This document shows positions 34,882-42,599 of a stretch of DNA of 64,000 nucleotides, in pieces. The notes under the pieces were generated by a model. It did no database searches. It saw nothing but the letters and a program-made list of their open reading frames with translations, and was not told where the DNA came from. Source of the DNA: Shimia sp965227725 (GTDB taxonomy: Bacteria > Pseudomonadota > Alphaproteobacteria > Rhodobacterales > Rhodobacteraceae); NCBI RefSeq assembly GCF_965227725.1, contig NZ_CBDDGH010000005.1, positions 1,054,001 through 1,118,000 on the forward strand, written 5' to 3'. Both the position numbers and the translations under genes were made by a program. Each line of letters begins with the position of its first letter. The stretch's first letter is position 1.

Positions 34882-35363
34882 GACGCCACCTGCGACATCT
34901 CAGGGGCTTCCAAATTCCTGGCAATTTGCTTCAGCAATTGCACCCCACAAAACCCACCGTTGCGGCAGCGAAGAACGAACTGCTTGCGATCAGCTTTAGA
35001 GAATGCAAAAAAAACTATTTTAGGGAGTATGAACTGCCCATGAGATGGTTCATCACAGCGCTTTTGTTTGCGGTCAGCTCCGCAAACCATGTACATTCCG
35101 ATGAGTTTGTACCCGTGGAAGAAGGAACCATACACAGCGCAATGTTTGAAGACTTTGCGGTCTATCACGCTAGGTGCCAGGGCGTCCCCCCCCTGATCGA
35201 ACAAAACAAAACAGCTTGCCTTTTGAGAGACTACGTCGGCTACTACCTGAATACATCGGGCTGGTGCACAAAAACCAAAGTATTCTTCGATGTCGGTTGG
35301 TTTCCCTGCACCGAGTACTCCTTTAGATTTGAACGGCCGAGATTTGAGTGAGTTCAACCTCAT
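34878..35363 (-). CDS. Alternative or disrupted early gene opposite the secreted protein
   Basis: 161-codon frame that overlaps both operon neighbours by ATGA (35360-35363 and 34878-34881), so the position was probably once a coupled gene. Only its last about 40 residues (RKQFVLRCRNGGFCGVQLL) look protein-like; the middle is poor and lies opposite a convincing plus-strand gene. I favour the view that a small coupled gene was interrupted by insertion of the plus-strand gene, but a real minus-strand product cannot be excluded. Confidence 0.3.
   Translation of the reverse strand: MRLNSLKSRPFKSKGVLGAGKPTDIEEYFGFCAPARCIQVVADVVSQKASCFVLFDQGGDALAPSVIDRKVFKHCAVYGSFFHGYKLIGMYMVCGADRKQKRCDEPSHGQFILPKIVFFAFSKADRKQFVLRCRNGGFCGVQLLKQIARNLEAPEMSQVAS
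35040..35351 (+). CDS. Secreted small protein, lysogenic-conversion (moron) candidate
   Basis: 103 residues from the ATG at 35040 (a longer frame starts at 34926). Clear signal peptide MRWFITALLFAVSSANHVHS, then a mature domain of about 80 residues with four cysteines (ARCQGV, TACLL, GWCTK, FPCTE) that could form two disulfides, and many aromatic residues. It is the only plus-strand gene inside the minus-strand early operon, in a stretch locally richer in A/T (TGCAAAAAAAACTATTTTAG just upstream). This is the usual signature of a moron expressed from the prophage. No family recognised. Confidence 0.55.
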   Translation: MRWFITALLFAVSSANHVHSDEFVPVEEGTIHSAMFEDFAVYHARCQGVPPLIEQNKTACLLRDYVGYYLNTSGWCTKTKVFFDVGWFPCTEYSFRFERPRFE

Positions 35364-36511
35364 ATCGTCCCCGCTTTCTGCGCGCCCTTCAGCGCGTCGT
35401 TGAGATCCTTGCCGCCCCAGATGTTCTTGAACAAACGCACCTCACGGCCCTCTTTCTGATGGGCGGTGATCGCGCGTTTCAGGGCTTCCTGTTGCTCTGG
35501 CCCATCGTCATTGTCGGCCACGATCGTCACACACGAGACATTGGCCGGCAGCTTGACGCCCCCGAAATTTGATAGGCTGATCGCCGCCAAAACCCGCATT
35601 TCGGGGGCCAACATGACCGCACTCAAACAGTCCTCGATGCCTTCCGCGATCATCACATGGGTGTCAGGCGGGCAATCCTTCAGAGGGCCGGGTTTGCCCC
35701 CACGTGGGCCGATGCCCTTCCAGACGTGGATCGCACCGCCACCATAGAGCCCCAGCACCTTTTTTGCCTTGGGCACCGGGGCCTTATCCCAAATGCCCTG
35801 GTCATTCAGCGCCAGGTAAGTGCGGTGCACCGCAATCGGCTTGCCCTGCACGTCTTGGATCAGAGCCACCATGGCCGGCCACTTGCCCTCAAAGACCTCG
35901 CCGGTCTCGTCACACTCATGGTAATAGTAACATTCCTGCACATAGCGGATCGCGCCAGGCTGCCGGCCGAGGCGCTCAAAATCAATGCCCCGCTGATCGC
36001 GCAGATAGAGATGCACGGGCGTGTCGCGCAGCCGCTCGATACCGGATAGGAAAATCGCCTGGGCCTGGCGCGCCTTCTTCTGTTTGTGGGCCTTCTCATC
36101 GGCCTTGGCGCGCTCCTGGCGCTTCCGGGCGGCCTTCAGCGCCTCTTCACGCCGGCGGCGATCGGCAGGTGTTTCGGTGCGCAGGCCAAGAAAGGCGCGC
36201 GCCTCTGAAATCGCTTCTTTGTTTGAGCACCCCAATGACAGGGCGATCAAATCAATGATGTCGCCATACCCTTCCCCTGGTGTGTTGGAAACGGCATGGT
36301 CACACCACTGCCCGATCTTCGCGCCGGTGACGTTGACATAAAAACTGCCCACGTGGCGATCCGCGCGCCCGGGGTTCAGCGTAAAATACTTGCCAAAGGT
36401 CGTGTGACTGCCCTTCGCGGCCGGCGCATATCGCGCCAGCACGCTGTCGATGCGATCCGCCAACATCAGCTTCATGTCATCGATGGACACTATGTCACGT
36501 GTGGTGGTCAT
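35360..36511 (-). CDS. TOPRIM-domain DNA primase
   Basis: 383 residues. The N-terminal half includes HVGSFYVNVTGAKIGQWCDH, resembling the zinc-less CHC2-like fold of phage primases; a Lys/Arg-rich linker follows at about 120-155. The C-terminal TOPRIM domain shows VMIAEGIEDCLSAVML (catalytic Glu), VTIVADNDDGPE (acidic pair) and GKDLNDALKG. It makes RNA primers for phage replication together with the downstream ATPase. Confidence 0.8.
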   Translation of the reverse strand: MTTTRDIVSIDDMKLMLADRIDSVLARYAPAAKGSHTTFGKYFTLNPGRADRHVGSFYVNVTGAKIGQWCDHAVSNTPGEGYGDIIDLIALSLGCSNKEAISEARAFLGLRTETPADRRRREEALKAARKRQERAKADEKAHKQKKARQAQAIFLSGIERLRDTPVHLYLRDQRGIDFERLGRQPGAIRYVQECYYYHECDETGEVFEGKWPAMVALIQDVQGKPIAVHRTYLALNDQGIWDKAPVPKAKKVLGLYGGGAIHVWKGIGPRGGKPGPLKDCPPDTHVMIAEGIEDCLSAVMLAPEMRVLAAISLSNFGGVKLPANVSCVTIVADNDDGPEQQEALKRAITAHQKEGREVRLFKNIWGGKDLNDALKGAQKAGTI

Positions 36512-36514
36512 CGA

Positions 36515-37027
36515 TTAGAACGGGCACTGATCAAAGGACTGATTTGCCTGGACCATCTTCGACGCGAGTTCGTCGCGCAGCAAATCGCCTTGCTTGCTGA
36601 AATAGGCAACACCCACCATCTCCGGCGTTGCCCATTCAATAGTCATCGATGGAGATCCAGAATTCAGGCGCACCACATCGCCCGGCTCAAAAAGCACCTC
36701 ACACACATGCGGGCGCGCCTTTTCACAGTGCAGCGCGTCGACTTTCAGCGCCTCCACCTCCTCCCAGTCACCAGCCAGGATGTCGCTTTGGGACGCCAGC
36801 CAAGGCACAAAACGGCCATCTACAGTGCGCATACCAACCCAAGGGAGCAGCCCTGAAATGTCACCTTCGGCGCTGTCCTGGCCATCGCCATAAGGGGCCT
36901 GCTGGATCAGATAATTTTCTGGTGCAACAAGTGCCAGCCACATGCCCTTGCCGTTCCAACCGGCACGCGCAACACGCTTGCCCTCTTTCAGCGCCTCAAG
37001 CGCTTGACCAAAGTTAAGGTTTGCCAC
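36515..37027 (-). CDS. Tad2 (DUF2829) anti-Thoeris domain fused to a YodC-like (DUF2158) domain
   Basis: 170 residues from a GTG start at 37027 with AGGGAG eight bases upstream; this start gives the family opening VANLNFGQALEALKEGKRVA. Residues 1-95: NFGQALEALK, RAGWNGKGMWLALV, LPWVGMRTVDGRFVPWL and DILAGDWEEV are the DUF2829 signature, a family shown to include Tad2, which sequesters the Thoeris immune signal. Residues about 105-165: FEPGDVVRLNSGSPSMTI and GVAYFSKQGDLLRDELAS match DUF2158/YodC. The combination of both in one protein is unusual to me. Activity against Thoeris is inference by family. Confidence 0.8.
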   Translation of the reverse strand: MANLNFGQALEALKEGKRVARAGWNGKGMWLALVAPENYLIQQAPYGDGQDSAEGDISGLLPWVGMRTVDGRFVPWLASQSDILAGDWEEVEALKVDALHCEKARPHVCEVLFEPGDVVRLNSGSPSMTIEWATPEMVGVAYFSKQGDLLRDELASKMVQANQSFDQCPF

Positions 37028-37168
37028 CTGTCTTCTCCCTCTCGGTTTGGATGTCTTTTTCGATGCGGGCAATCAGTGCTGTCTGGATCCGCACCAGCTC
37101 CGCTTTGCCGGCGGCCTCATATCGCGCCAGATTGCGGCGGTAGATCGCGAGCTTGGCCGCCGGGGCGA

Positions 37169-37172
<4 letters not shown>
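37014..37172 (-). CDS. Small helical phage protein, 52 residues
   Basis: GTG start at 37172 overlaps the upstream TGA as GTGA; its stop lies 14 bases inside the Tad2-like gene. Product (V)IAPAAKLAIYRRNLARYEAA then RIQTALIARIEKDIQTEREK, a basic amphipathic helix pair. Too short for most gene finders; coupling on both sides supports it. Confidence 0.55.
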
Positions 37173-38142
<970 letters not shown>

Positions 38143-38146
<4 letters not shown>

Positions 38147-38502
38147 CCCACATCTCCCTGGATCACTTCGAACTTTCTGCGGATCTGCGCCTGCGCCAGG
38201 CCGGCGCGCCACTTGCTGAAATCGGTCAGGGCACGGCAGGCATAAAACCGGGCATGGCTGCGCTCTGCACTGCGCTCCTCAGAGCTGCCTTGGAAATTGC
38301 GGGCATACTGCAGCTTGCCGGCCGCCTCGATCAGCGGCTTCACATGCGGGTGGTCGGCGCTGGCATCATCCAGCGCCTCCTCGATCATGAAAAACGCCTG
38401 TTCTTCCCAGCTTTGGTCGTCAAACATCTCGACCATCATCAGGTTGATCGCGTTGAACAGCAGGTGATCATGCAAGCCGATGGGGCTGTTTGCATCAACC
38501 AT
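38143..38502 (-). CDS. Early phage protein, 119 residues
   Basis: Start MVDANSPIGLHDHLLFN at 38502 has GAGG eight bases upstream; an ATG at 38520 is also possible. Acidic helical protein: MMVEMFDDQSWEEQAFFMIE, then EERSAERSHARFYACRAL. Ends with ATGA overlap. No family recognised. Confidence 0.62.
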
Positions 38503-38788
38503 GGGTGTCGCCTCGCTCATAATTTGCGGGTTCCGGCATGTTGTGCACCTCGATGTAGTGCTGAAGCTCGCGGCCGGCGCTGGCCATCTTGATCGGGTCA
38601 CGCTTCCACAGCTGGCAGCGCTCCAAAAACTCGGTCACAGCAGCGCCAAGGCGGCTGCCCTCTGGCAACAGATCCTCGACGTCACGCGCCAACAGCTGCA
38701 GCTCCGCCTGGTCGATCTCGCCGTTCTGCGCGTTCATCGCTTGGGCCAGCGCCCGAAACTTGACCGCCACATGGGGATCACGCGACAT
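38495..38788 (-). CDS. Early phage protein, 97 residues
   Basis: Start MSRDPHVAVKFRALAQ at 38788, with GGGAGGG directly upstream, clearly better than earlier starts. Helical: ELQLLARDVEDLLPEGSRLG, ending ELQHYIEVHNMPEPANYERG. First gene after the early terminator and long hairpin. Function unknown. Confidence 0.62.
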   Translation of the reverse strand: MSRDPHVAVKFRALAQAMNAQNGEIDQAELQLLARDVEDLLPEGSRLGAAVTEFLERCQLWKRDPIKMASAGRELQHYIEVHNMPEPANYERGDTHG

Positions 38789-38808
38789 GACACCCTCCCA
38801 AAACAAGA

Positions 38809-38870
38809 CGAGACGCCCCGGCGTGCGGCACCCGGGAGGAGTTCCATACAACACACGCCAAGGCGTCTCG
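38809..38870 (-). promoter_or_regulatory. Long RNA hairpin in the early leader
   Basis: CGAGACGCC (38809-38817) pairs with GGCGTCTCG (38862-38870), and GGCGTG (38820-38825) with CACGCC (38854-38859), giving about 15 bp of stem. It lies between the terminator at 38909-38950 and the ribosome site of the gene starting at 38788. Could be an antitermination or translational control element, or part of a small RNA; no homolog known to me. Confidence 0.45.
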
Positions 38871-38908
38871 CGCTGCGCCGCTGCCGCCAAGAAGCGAGCG
38901 CAGATCTG

Positions 38909-38950
38909 AAAAGAAAAAACGGGCGGTGGCCAGCAACAGCCCACCGCCCG
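38909..38950 (-). terminator. Strong intrinsic terminator behind the Cro-like gene
   Basis: On the minus strand a perfect 10-bp stem CGGGCGGTGG/CCACCGCCCG with an 11-base loop is followed by TTTTTTCTTTT. It lies about 150 bases after the Cro-like stop and before the rest of the lytic operon, so read-through or antitermination should be needed for early genes. Confidence 0.85.
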
Positions 38951-39097
38951 AAGTGGGCCGCATTTGATTGATCACCGCACGAGCAGATGCACGGCACAGC
39001 TGGTCCAACATGGCAAAACCAACTGCTGAGACAGAAATCAAATGCGACCAGACGCGCCCCGCCACAGGAAGTGGTAAAAGGGATAAGGCGCGGCATT

Positions 39098-39361
39098 TCA
39101 TATGTTTAGCTCCGCATCATCACGCATTGCCGCTTTGGGCTGTGGCGCATCTGGATGACTACGAAACAAGTTTTCCGGCACTTCGTGCCCGCGACGATCA
39201 CAAAACTCCTTGGTCTTCCAAAACCAGCCATCAGGAAAAACGCCGTCATCTTTGGCGCGCTGAACCAGCTGATTGCGAAAACCTGTATCCCGGACGAAGC
39301 TAACTCGCCCTACAACCTCTAGAAATTCGTCAACCGACTTGTATTTGTGATCTGCCTGCAT
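39098..39361 (-). CDS. Cro-like early regulator candidate
   Basis: 87 residues from the ATG at 39361. SVDEFLEVVGRVSFVRDTGF then VFPDGWFWKTKEFCDRRGHE; the order resembles small phage regulators with a degenerate helix-turn-helix, but no certain family. First gene of the minus-strand lytic arm, divergent from the CI-like repressor and facing the operators. The putative -10 ends eight bases before the ATG and no ribosome site is visible, so its mRNA may be leaderless. Confidence 0.6.
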   Translation of the reverse strand: MQADHKYKSVDEFLEVVGRVSFVRDTGFRNQLVQRAKDDGVFPDGWFWKTKEFCDRRGHEVPENLFRSHPDAPQPKAAMRDDAELNI

Positions 39362-39368
39362 AACTGCG

Positions 39369-39412
39369 AAAATACGCAATATGAGTACTTTGTAAATACT
39401 CAATCCGTTCAG
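39369..39412. promoter_or_regulatory. Divergent early promoter with repressor operators O1 and O2
   Basis: Minus-strand promoter: TTTACA (39396-39391), 16 bases, TATTTT (39374-39369). O1 at 39372-39388 reads, on the minus strand, GTACTC-ATATT-GCGTAT and fills the spacer. O2, a good half site (ATACTC at 39396-39401), overlaps the -35 and the likely repressor promoter. O1 matches the operators at 40362-40378 and 40392-40408. Confidence 0.7.
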
Positions 39413-39438
39413 TGCAGAAAAAAGGCGGCAAGTTTATC

Positions 39439-39708
39439 ATGTGGCTTATGCTACAGGACCAAGAAGACAAAATAGATGCAGTGGCGCAGCGCCTCGAAAA
39501 GGTGCGTCAGATACTTGATTTATCAAAAAAGGATTTTGCGGAACGCGCTGGCATTTCAGAACAAGCCTACGGCGCGTTCGAAAACGCCAGGCGCGATCTA
39601 AGTCTGGACGCAGCAAAGAAGCTTAGAAAAACCTACGGGCTGCCTTTGGAATTTATGTATTTTGGAAAAATTGAAGATCTCCCAACAAGGATTTCTAAAC
39701 TCCTCTGA
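39439..39708 (+). CDS. CI-like XRE-family repressor
   Basis: 89 residues from ATG 39439; a GTG at 39412 and an ATG at 39448 are alternatives. Helix-turn-helix: LDLSKKDFAERAGISEQAYG then AFENARRDLSLDAAKKLRK, a standard XRE fold with almost no C-terminal domain. No LexA-like protease domain, so induction must act by another route than RecA-stimulated self-cleavage. Divergent from the Cro-like gene and most likely the protein that binds the RTACTC-N5-GNGTAT sites. Confidence 0.8.
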   Translation: MWLMLQDQEDKIDAVAQRLEKVRQILDLSKKDFAERAGISEQAYGAFENARRDLSLDAAKKLRKTYGLPLEFMYFGKIEDLPTRISKLL

Positions 39709-39854
39709 TCCAGGCCGTCGGTGAGATCGACCCAAAAATCCAGAGACATTCCTGATGCTGCCCTTGCCTCTTTGAGCATCTTCAACCTGAGATCTCCCGA
39801 CACGTCATCAGCATCCATTTTCGGCTCAGGCGCACGCCCAGTAGTCCCTTCCAA
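39633..39854 (-). CDS. Possible small phage gene overlapping the repressor 3' end
   Basis: TTG start at 39854 with GAGG eight bases upstream. Product of 73 residues with KMDADDVSGDLRLKMLKEAR and FWVDLTDGLDQRSLEIL. Convergent with and overlapping the last 76 bases of the repressor gene. The middle looks protein-like but overlap and start are unusual; real coding is uncertain. Confidence 0.3.
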   Translation of the reverse strand: MEGTTGRAPEPKMDADDVSGDLRLKMLKEARAASGMSLDFWVDLTDGLDQRSLEILVGRSSIFPKYINSKGSP

Positions 39855-39938
39855 ATTTCCAGCCTCATTTTATTAAGTCCATTCAAATTGGGCACAACTA
39901 TAAGACAGCTTCCTTAACTTATGCAAATTTAACGATTT

Positions 39939-40130
39939 TTACCTGTCGCTTTCCGACAGGTCTAGTAGCGCCCGACGCACAACCGAACGGTTCAGCCCAA
40001 TATCTTGTGCGATTTGACTGACACTTGTTGGACCGTTTACACGCAGATACTCATGCACAAGCGCCCTATTTAAGTCACCGTAGCGCTCCTTCAGCTCCAG
40101 AAGGATTCGCAGCCTGATTGCGGCGTCCAA
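39939..40130 (-). CDS. Small winged-HTH protein, 63 residues
   Basis: Almost the whole protein is one helix-turn-helix: LVHEYLRVNGPTSVSQIAQD then IGLNRSVVRRALLDLSES. Preceded by a short helix LRILLELKERYGDLNRA. Situated in the immunity region between the two sets of operators and read away from the plus-strand operon, so a regulatory role in the lysis-lysogeny decision is likely (inference). Confidence 0.65.
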   Translation of the reverse strand: MDAAIRLRILLELKERYGDLNRALVHEYLRVNGPTSVSQIAQDIGLNRSVVRRALLDLSESDR

Positions 40131-40361
40131 CAGTTCTCCCCGTGGGGCCCCCTTGCCATCAACGTCTCAAAAATTCGATCGAGAAAATGTTGATGACATT
40201 CGTCGCCAAGGGACCCGCTGGGAACACACGACCGCAAACGCCAAAAGAACCTAAGTAAAAATCTACTCTCGGGTACTCAACCAGCTGAGCACTAATGAAA
40301 CTTTAAGCCCAGCCAACCTTTACGTCCGATCATAGGTCAATCATATCGACTTTTTGCCAAA
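40131..40361. other. Gene-free immunity-region spacer
   Basis: No convincing coding frame. Contains a direct TACTC repeat with 10-bp period (40264-40268, 40274-40278), which resembles operator half sites and may bind the same repressor weakly. The rest shows no repeat or hairpin I can support. Confidence 0.4.
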
Positions 40362-40414
40362 GTACTCAATATGGGTATTTTTTATGTTGACATACTCATT
40401 TTGAGTATTAATTT
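40362..40414 (+). promoter_or_regulatory. Promoter of the plus-strand operon with operators O3 and O4
   Basis: TTGACA (40387-40392), 16 bases, TAATTT (40409-40414). O4 at 40392-40408 is a perfect palindrome ATACTC-ATTTT-GAGTAT lying in the spacer; O3 at 40362-40378, GTACTC-AATAT-GGGTAT, is 30 bp upstream centre to centre, i.e. about three helical turns. Repressor on O4 would block RNA polymerase, and O3 could bind cooperatively on the same DNA face. Confidence 0.78.
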
Positions 40415-40481
40415 CAGATCACAACTTATCAGCCCCAACAATCGCAGTTTGCGCCAAACCTATTTTTATCGAGGAGCGAAA

Positions 40482-40745
40482 ATGCCAGAGAACAGCGGTC
40501 AAATCCCCCAAGCCACAAGCGGCCCCATCAGCAACGATGCCCTGCAATCGATGATCAGCACCAGCAAGGCGCTGCAAGACAATCAAACCCTCTCTGAAGC
40601 AGAGGCGCACATGCTCATGATGTCGATGCCACAGCTGCTTAAAGAGCTTTTGGAGCGGCGGAAACGCATGGATCTGATTGCCAGCGCTGTGGATGACACC
40701 ACCAATGTCACCTTCCTGCCCACCGCAAACGCACCCCGCCAATGA
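40482..40745 (+). CDS. First gene of the plus-strand operon, 87 residues
   Basis: Start MPENSGQIPQATSGPIS at 40482 with GAGGAG five bases upstream. SNDALQSMISTSKALQDNQT then HMLMMSMPQLLKELLERRKR; helical, soluble. No family recognised. Ends ATGA into the next gene. Confidence 0.65.
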   Translation: MPENSGQIPQATSGPISNDALQSMISTSKALQDNQTLSEAEAHMLMMSMPQLLKELLERRKRMDLIASAVDDTTNVTFLPTANAPRQ

Positions 40746-40972
40746 GCGCCGCGTCTGCCCCTGGGCTCACGCTGGAGCTGACACCAGAACAGGCGCAGGG
40801 TTTTGATGCTGCGCTTGATACGCTGGAGCTTTGGGCAACCCAGATCGGCATCAGCGCCAAAACCCTCCCGGGCAGTGACTGCATGGTGCCGCTTGGCAAG
40901 CAGATGCAGAACTCCGCGAATTTCACACTCGACCTGGTACACGCCGCGCGCATTCACGCCGGCCGCACCTGA
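40742..40972 (+). CDS. Small phage protein, 76 residues
   Basis: MSAASAPGLTLELTPEQAQG, then AARIHAGRT at the C-terminus. ATGA overlap with the gene before. Acidic helical protein with one Cys; unknown function. Confidence 0.62.
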   Translation: MSAASAPGLTLELTPEQAQGFDAALDTLELWATQIGISAKTLPGSDCMVPLGKQMQNSANFTLDLVHAARIHAGRT

Positions 40973-40993
40973 AGCAGAAAGGATCAATCCATC

Positions 40994-41509
40994 ATGCACG
41001 TCATGATCGACCTGGAAACCATGGACACCGCCCCAAGCGCCGCGATCGTCGCCATCGGAGCCTGCCGCTTTGACCACGATGGGATCAAAGACGACACATT
41101 CTATCGCCGGATCACACTGCAATCATCGGTCAACAACGGTGGAACCATCGGCGCAGACACCGTCATTTGGTGGCTGAAGAAGTCCGATGCCGTGCGCCAA
41201 GAGGCGATCCTTGCCGAGCACAGCGAACACAACGCGCTGAGAGACTTTCGTGACTGGCTTCAGGAAGTGGACACCAGCGGCATCTGGGGAAATGGCGCGA
41301 TGTTTGACAACGCGATCCTGGGGCAGGCCTATCGCCGCTACGATCTGAACCCGCCATGGCCGTTCTGGGCCGATCTTTGCTACCGCACAATGAAGAGCCA
41401 ATCCCCCCATGTGAAGCTGACCCGCAAGGGCACACACCACAACGCGCTGGATGATGCAATGTCCCAGGCGCAACACCTGATCGAGATCTGGAACCATGGC
41501 CAAAGCTGA
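40994..41509 (+). CDS. DEDD-type 3'-5' exonuclease, Rv2179c-like
   Basis: 171 residues. Exo I motif MIDLETMDTAPSAAIVAIGA (Asp and Glu metal ligands), Exo II GNGAMFDNAIL, Exo III region THHNALDDAMSQAQH, so all four acidic ligands are present. These RNase T-like nucleases are common in phage early operons and degrade single-stranded ends of DNA or RNA. AAAGGA precedes the start. Confidence 0.85.
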   Translation: MHVMIDLETMDTAPSAAIVAIGACRFDHDGIKDDTFYRRITLQSSVNNGGTIGADTVIWWLKKSDAVRQEAILAEHSEHNALRDFRDWLQEVDTSGIWGNGAMFDNAILGQAYRRYDLNPPWPFWADLCYRTMKSQSPHVKLTRKGTHHNALDDAMSQAQHLIEIWNHGQS

Positions 41510-41663
41510 AACCATCCTGCGCGGCCCCATCCGGCCGCGCCCATCCAAGTGCTCTGTAACGAGCGTCCGCATCGGTGGCGATCGACCAGCAACGGAGAAA
41601 AACGTCATCACCACCCATCCCAATGCGGGCGTTCTTTTCAGACCACATCCACAGGTGAGGACC

Positions 41664-41831
41664 ATGAGTAACACAAACAGCGCAGACACCTACCCCCGTC
41701 CGGACTGGCTCGATCGCGCCGCCACGGCCTTTGTCATCACCGTGATGATCATCGCCTGGATCGGCATCGCGATCTATGCGGGCCAGATCTTCGCGGGTGA
41801 GGCAACTTCTGCGCTGTTGGATCTCAGATAA
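41664..41831 (+). CDS. Small single-pass membrane protein, 55 residues
   Basis: Start MSNTNSADTYPRPDWLDRA at 41664 has GAGG upstream; the frame is also open from an ATG at 41496, which would overlap the exonuclease. One clear membrane helix ATAFVITVMIIAWIGIAIYA. Its stop overlaps the next start (TAATG). Function unknown. Confidence 0.6.
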   Translation: MSNTNSADTYPRPDWLDRAATAFVITVMIIAWIGIAIYAGQIFAGEATSALLDLR

Positions 41832-42052
41832 TGTCGCTTCCCCAGCTACCTGGCTTCGAAGCGCCAAAGCGCAAGTCCCCACGTGTGATGGCACATGTAC
41901 ATGACGCAGGTGGCATGACGGGAAAGTGGGTCACCTATCTCTGCAGTCGGTGCGGTTGGTACAGCGATTGGCTCGACCAAACTCAAAAGACCGACAGCGA
42001 AATAAAGCGCGGCTACCCGTGCCCCAACTGCAACAAGGAACACAGCAGATGA
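41831..42052 (+). CDS. Zinc-ribbon protein, 73 residues
   Basis: MSLPQLPGFEAPKRKSPRVM, then YLCSRCGWYSDW and GYPCPNCNKEHSR: two CxxC pairs 22 residues apart, a standard zinc ribbon. Coupled on both sides (TAATG and ATGA). Role unknown. Confidence 0.7.
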   Translation: MSLPQLPGFEAPKRKSPRVMAHVHDAGGMTGKWVTYLCSRCGWYSDWLDQTQKTDSEIKRGYPCPNCNKEHSR

Positions 42053-42426
42053 AAACTGTCACAATCGACCAATTTCTTGCCGACCTTAAGATGCAAGATG
42101 CCGCCAGCAACGAACACCTGGTGTTCAAGTGCCCAATGTGCGGCACCCTCCAGAGCGCTCATGACCTTATCAACGCAGGCGCAGGAGAAACCTTTGAGGA
42201 CGTAAAAAAATATATCGGCTTCTCCTGTATCGGTCGTTGGACGGGGGCGGAAGGACCAAGGAGCAAACCTGATGGTCTGCCCTGCAATTGGACACTTGGC
42301 GGCTTACTGACCCTCCATAGCTACGAAGTCAAAACGACTGACGGCAAAACGCACCCCCACTTTGAGCCAGCAACACCTGACGAGTATTTGGCCCACCAAT
42401 CCAAAGCAGCGTTGGCTACGTCATGA
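42049..42426 (+). CDS. Conserved phage zinc protein (VVA0879-like)
   Basis: 125 residues from ATG 42049 (ATGA). MKTVTIDQFLADLKMQD, HLVFKCPMCGTLQSAHDLIN, GFSCIGRW and CNWTLGGLLTLHSYEV. I recognise this as a widespread phage/plasmid family annotated as VVA0879-type, with a CPMCG zinc site; its function is not established. Confidence 0.72.
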   Translation: MKTVTIDQFLADLKMQDAASNEHLVFKCPMCGTLQSAHDLINAGAGETFEDVKKYIGFSCIGRWTGAEGPRSKPDGLPCNWTLGGLLTLHSYEVKTTDGKTHPHFEPATPDEYLAHQSKAALATS

Positions 42427-42599
42427 CCATCCTTTTCGGCGCATTCATCATCGCCAGCGGCCTACTGATCCTGCTCTTCTGCGGGGCCTTGATCAACCGC
42501 CTGCCAGACATGGCGCGCAAAAAACCGGCTGAAGTTCCAACCGAATTTGACGAAGCCATGGAGCGCTTAAAGCGCCGCCACACAGGGAGCCCATCATGA
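42423..42599 (+). CDS. Small membrane protein, 58 residues
   Basis: ATG 42423 and TGA 42597 form ATGA overlaps with both neighbours. One N-terminal membrane helix (LFGAFIIASGLLILLFCGAL), then a charged tail PTEFDEAMERLKRRHTG. Very short but doubly coupled; function unknown. Confidence 0.62.
   Translation: MTILFGAFIIASGLLILLFCGALINRLPDMARKKPAEVPTEFDEAMERLKRRHTGSPS

Noticed and set aside
40255..40310. tRNA-like D-arm sequence on the minus strand
   Set aside because: GCTCAGCTGGTTGAGTAC resembles a tRNA D arm, but there is no acceptor stem, T loop or anticodon stem that fits; the TACTC copies are better read as operator half sites.
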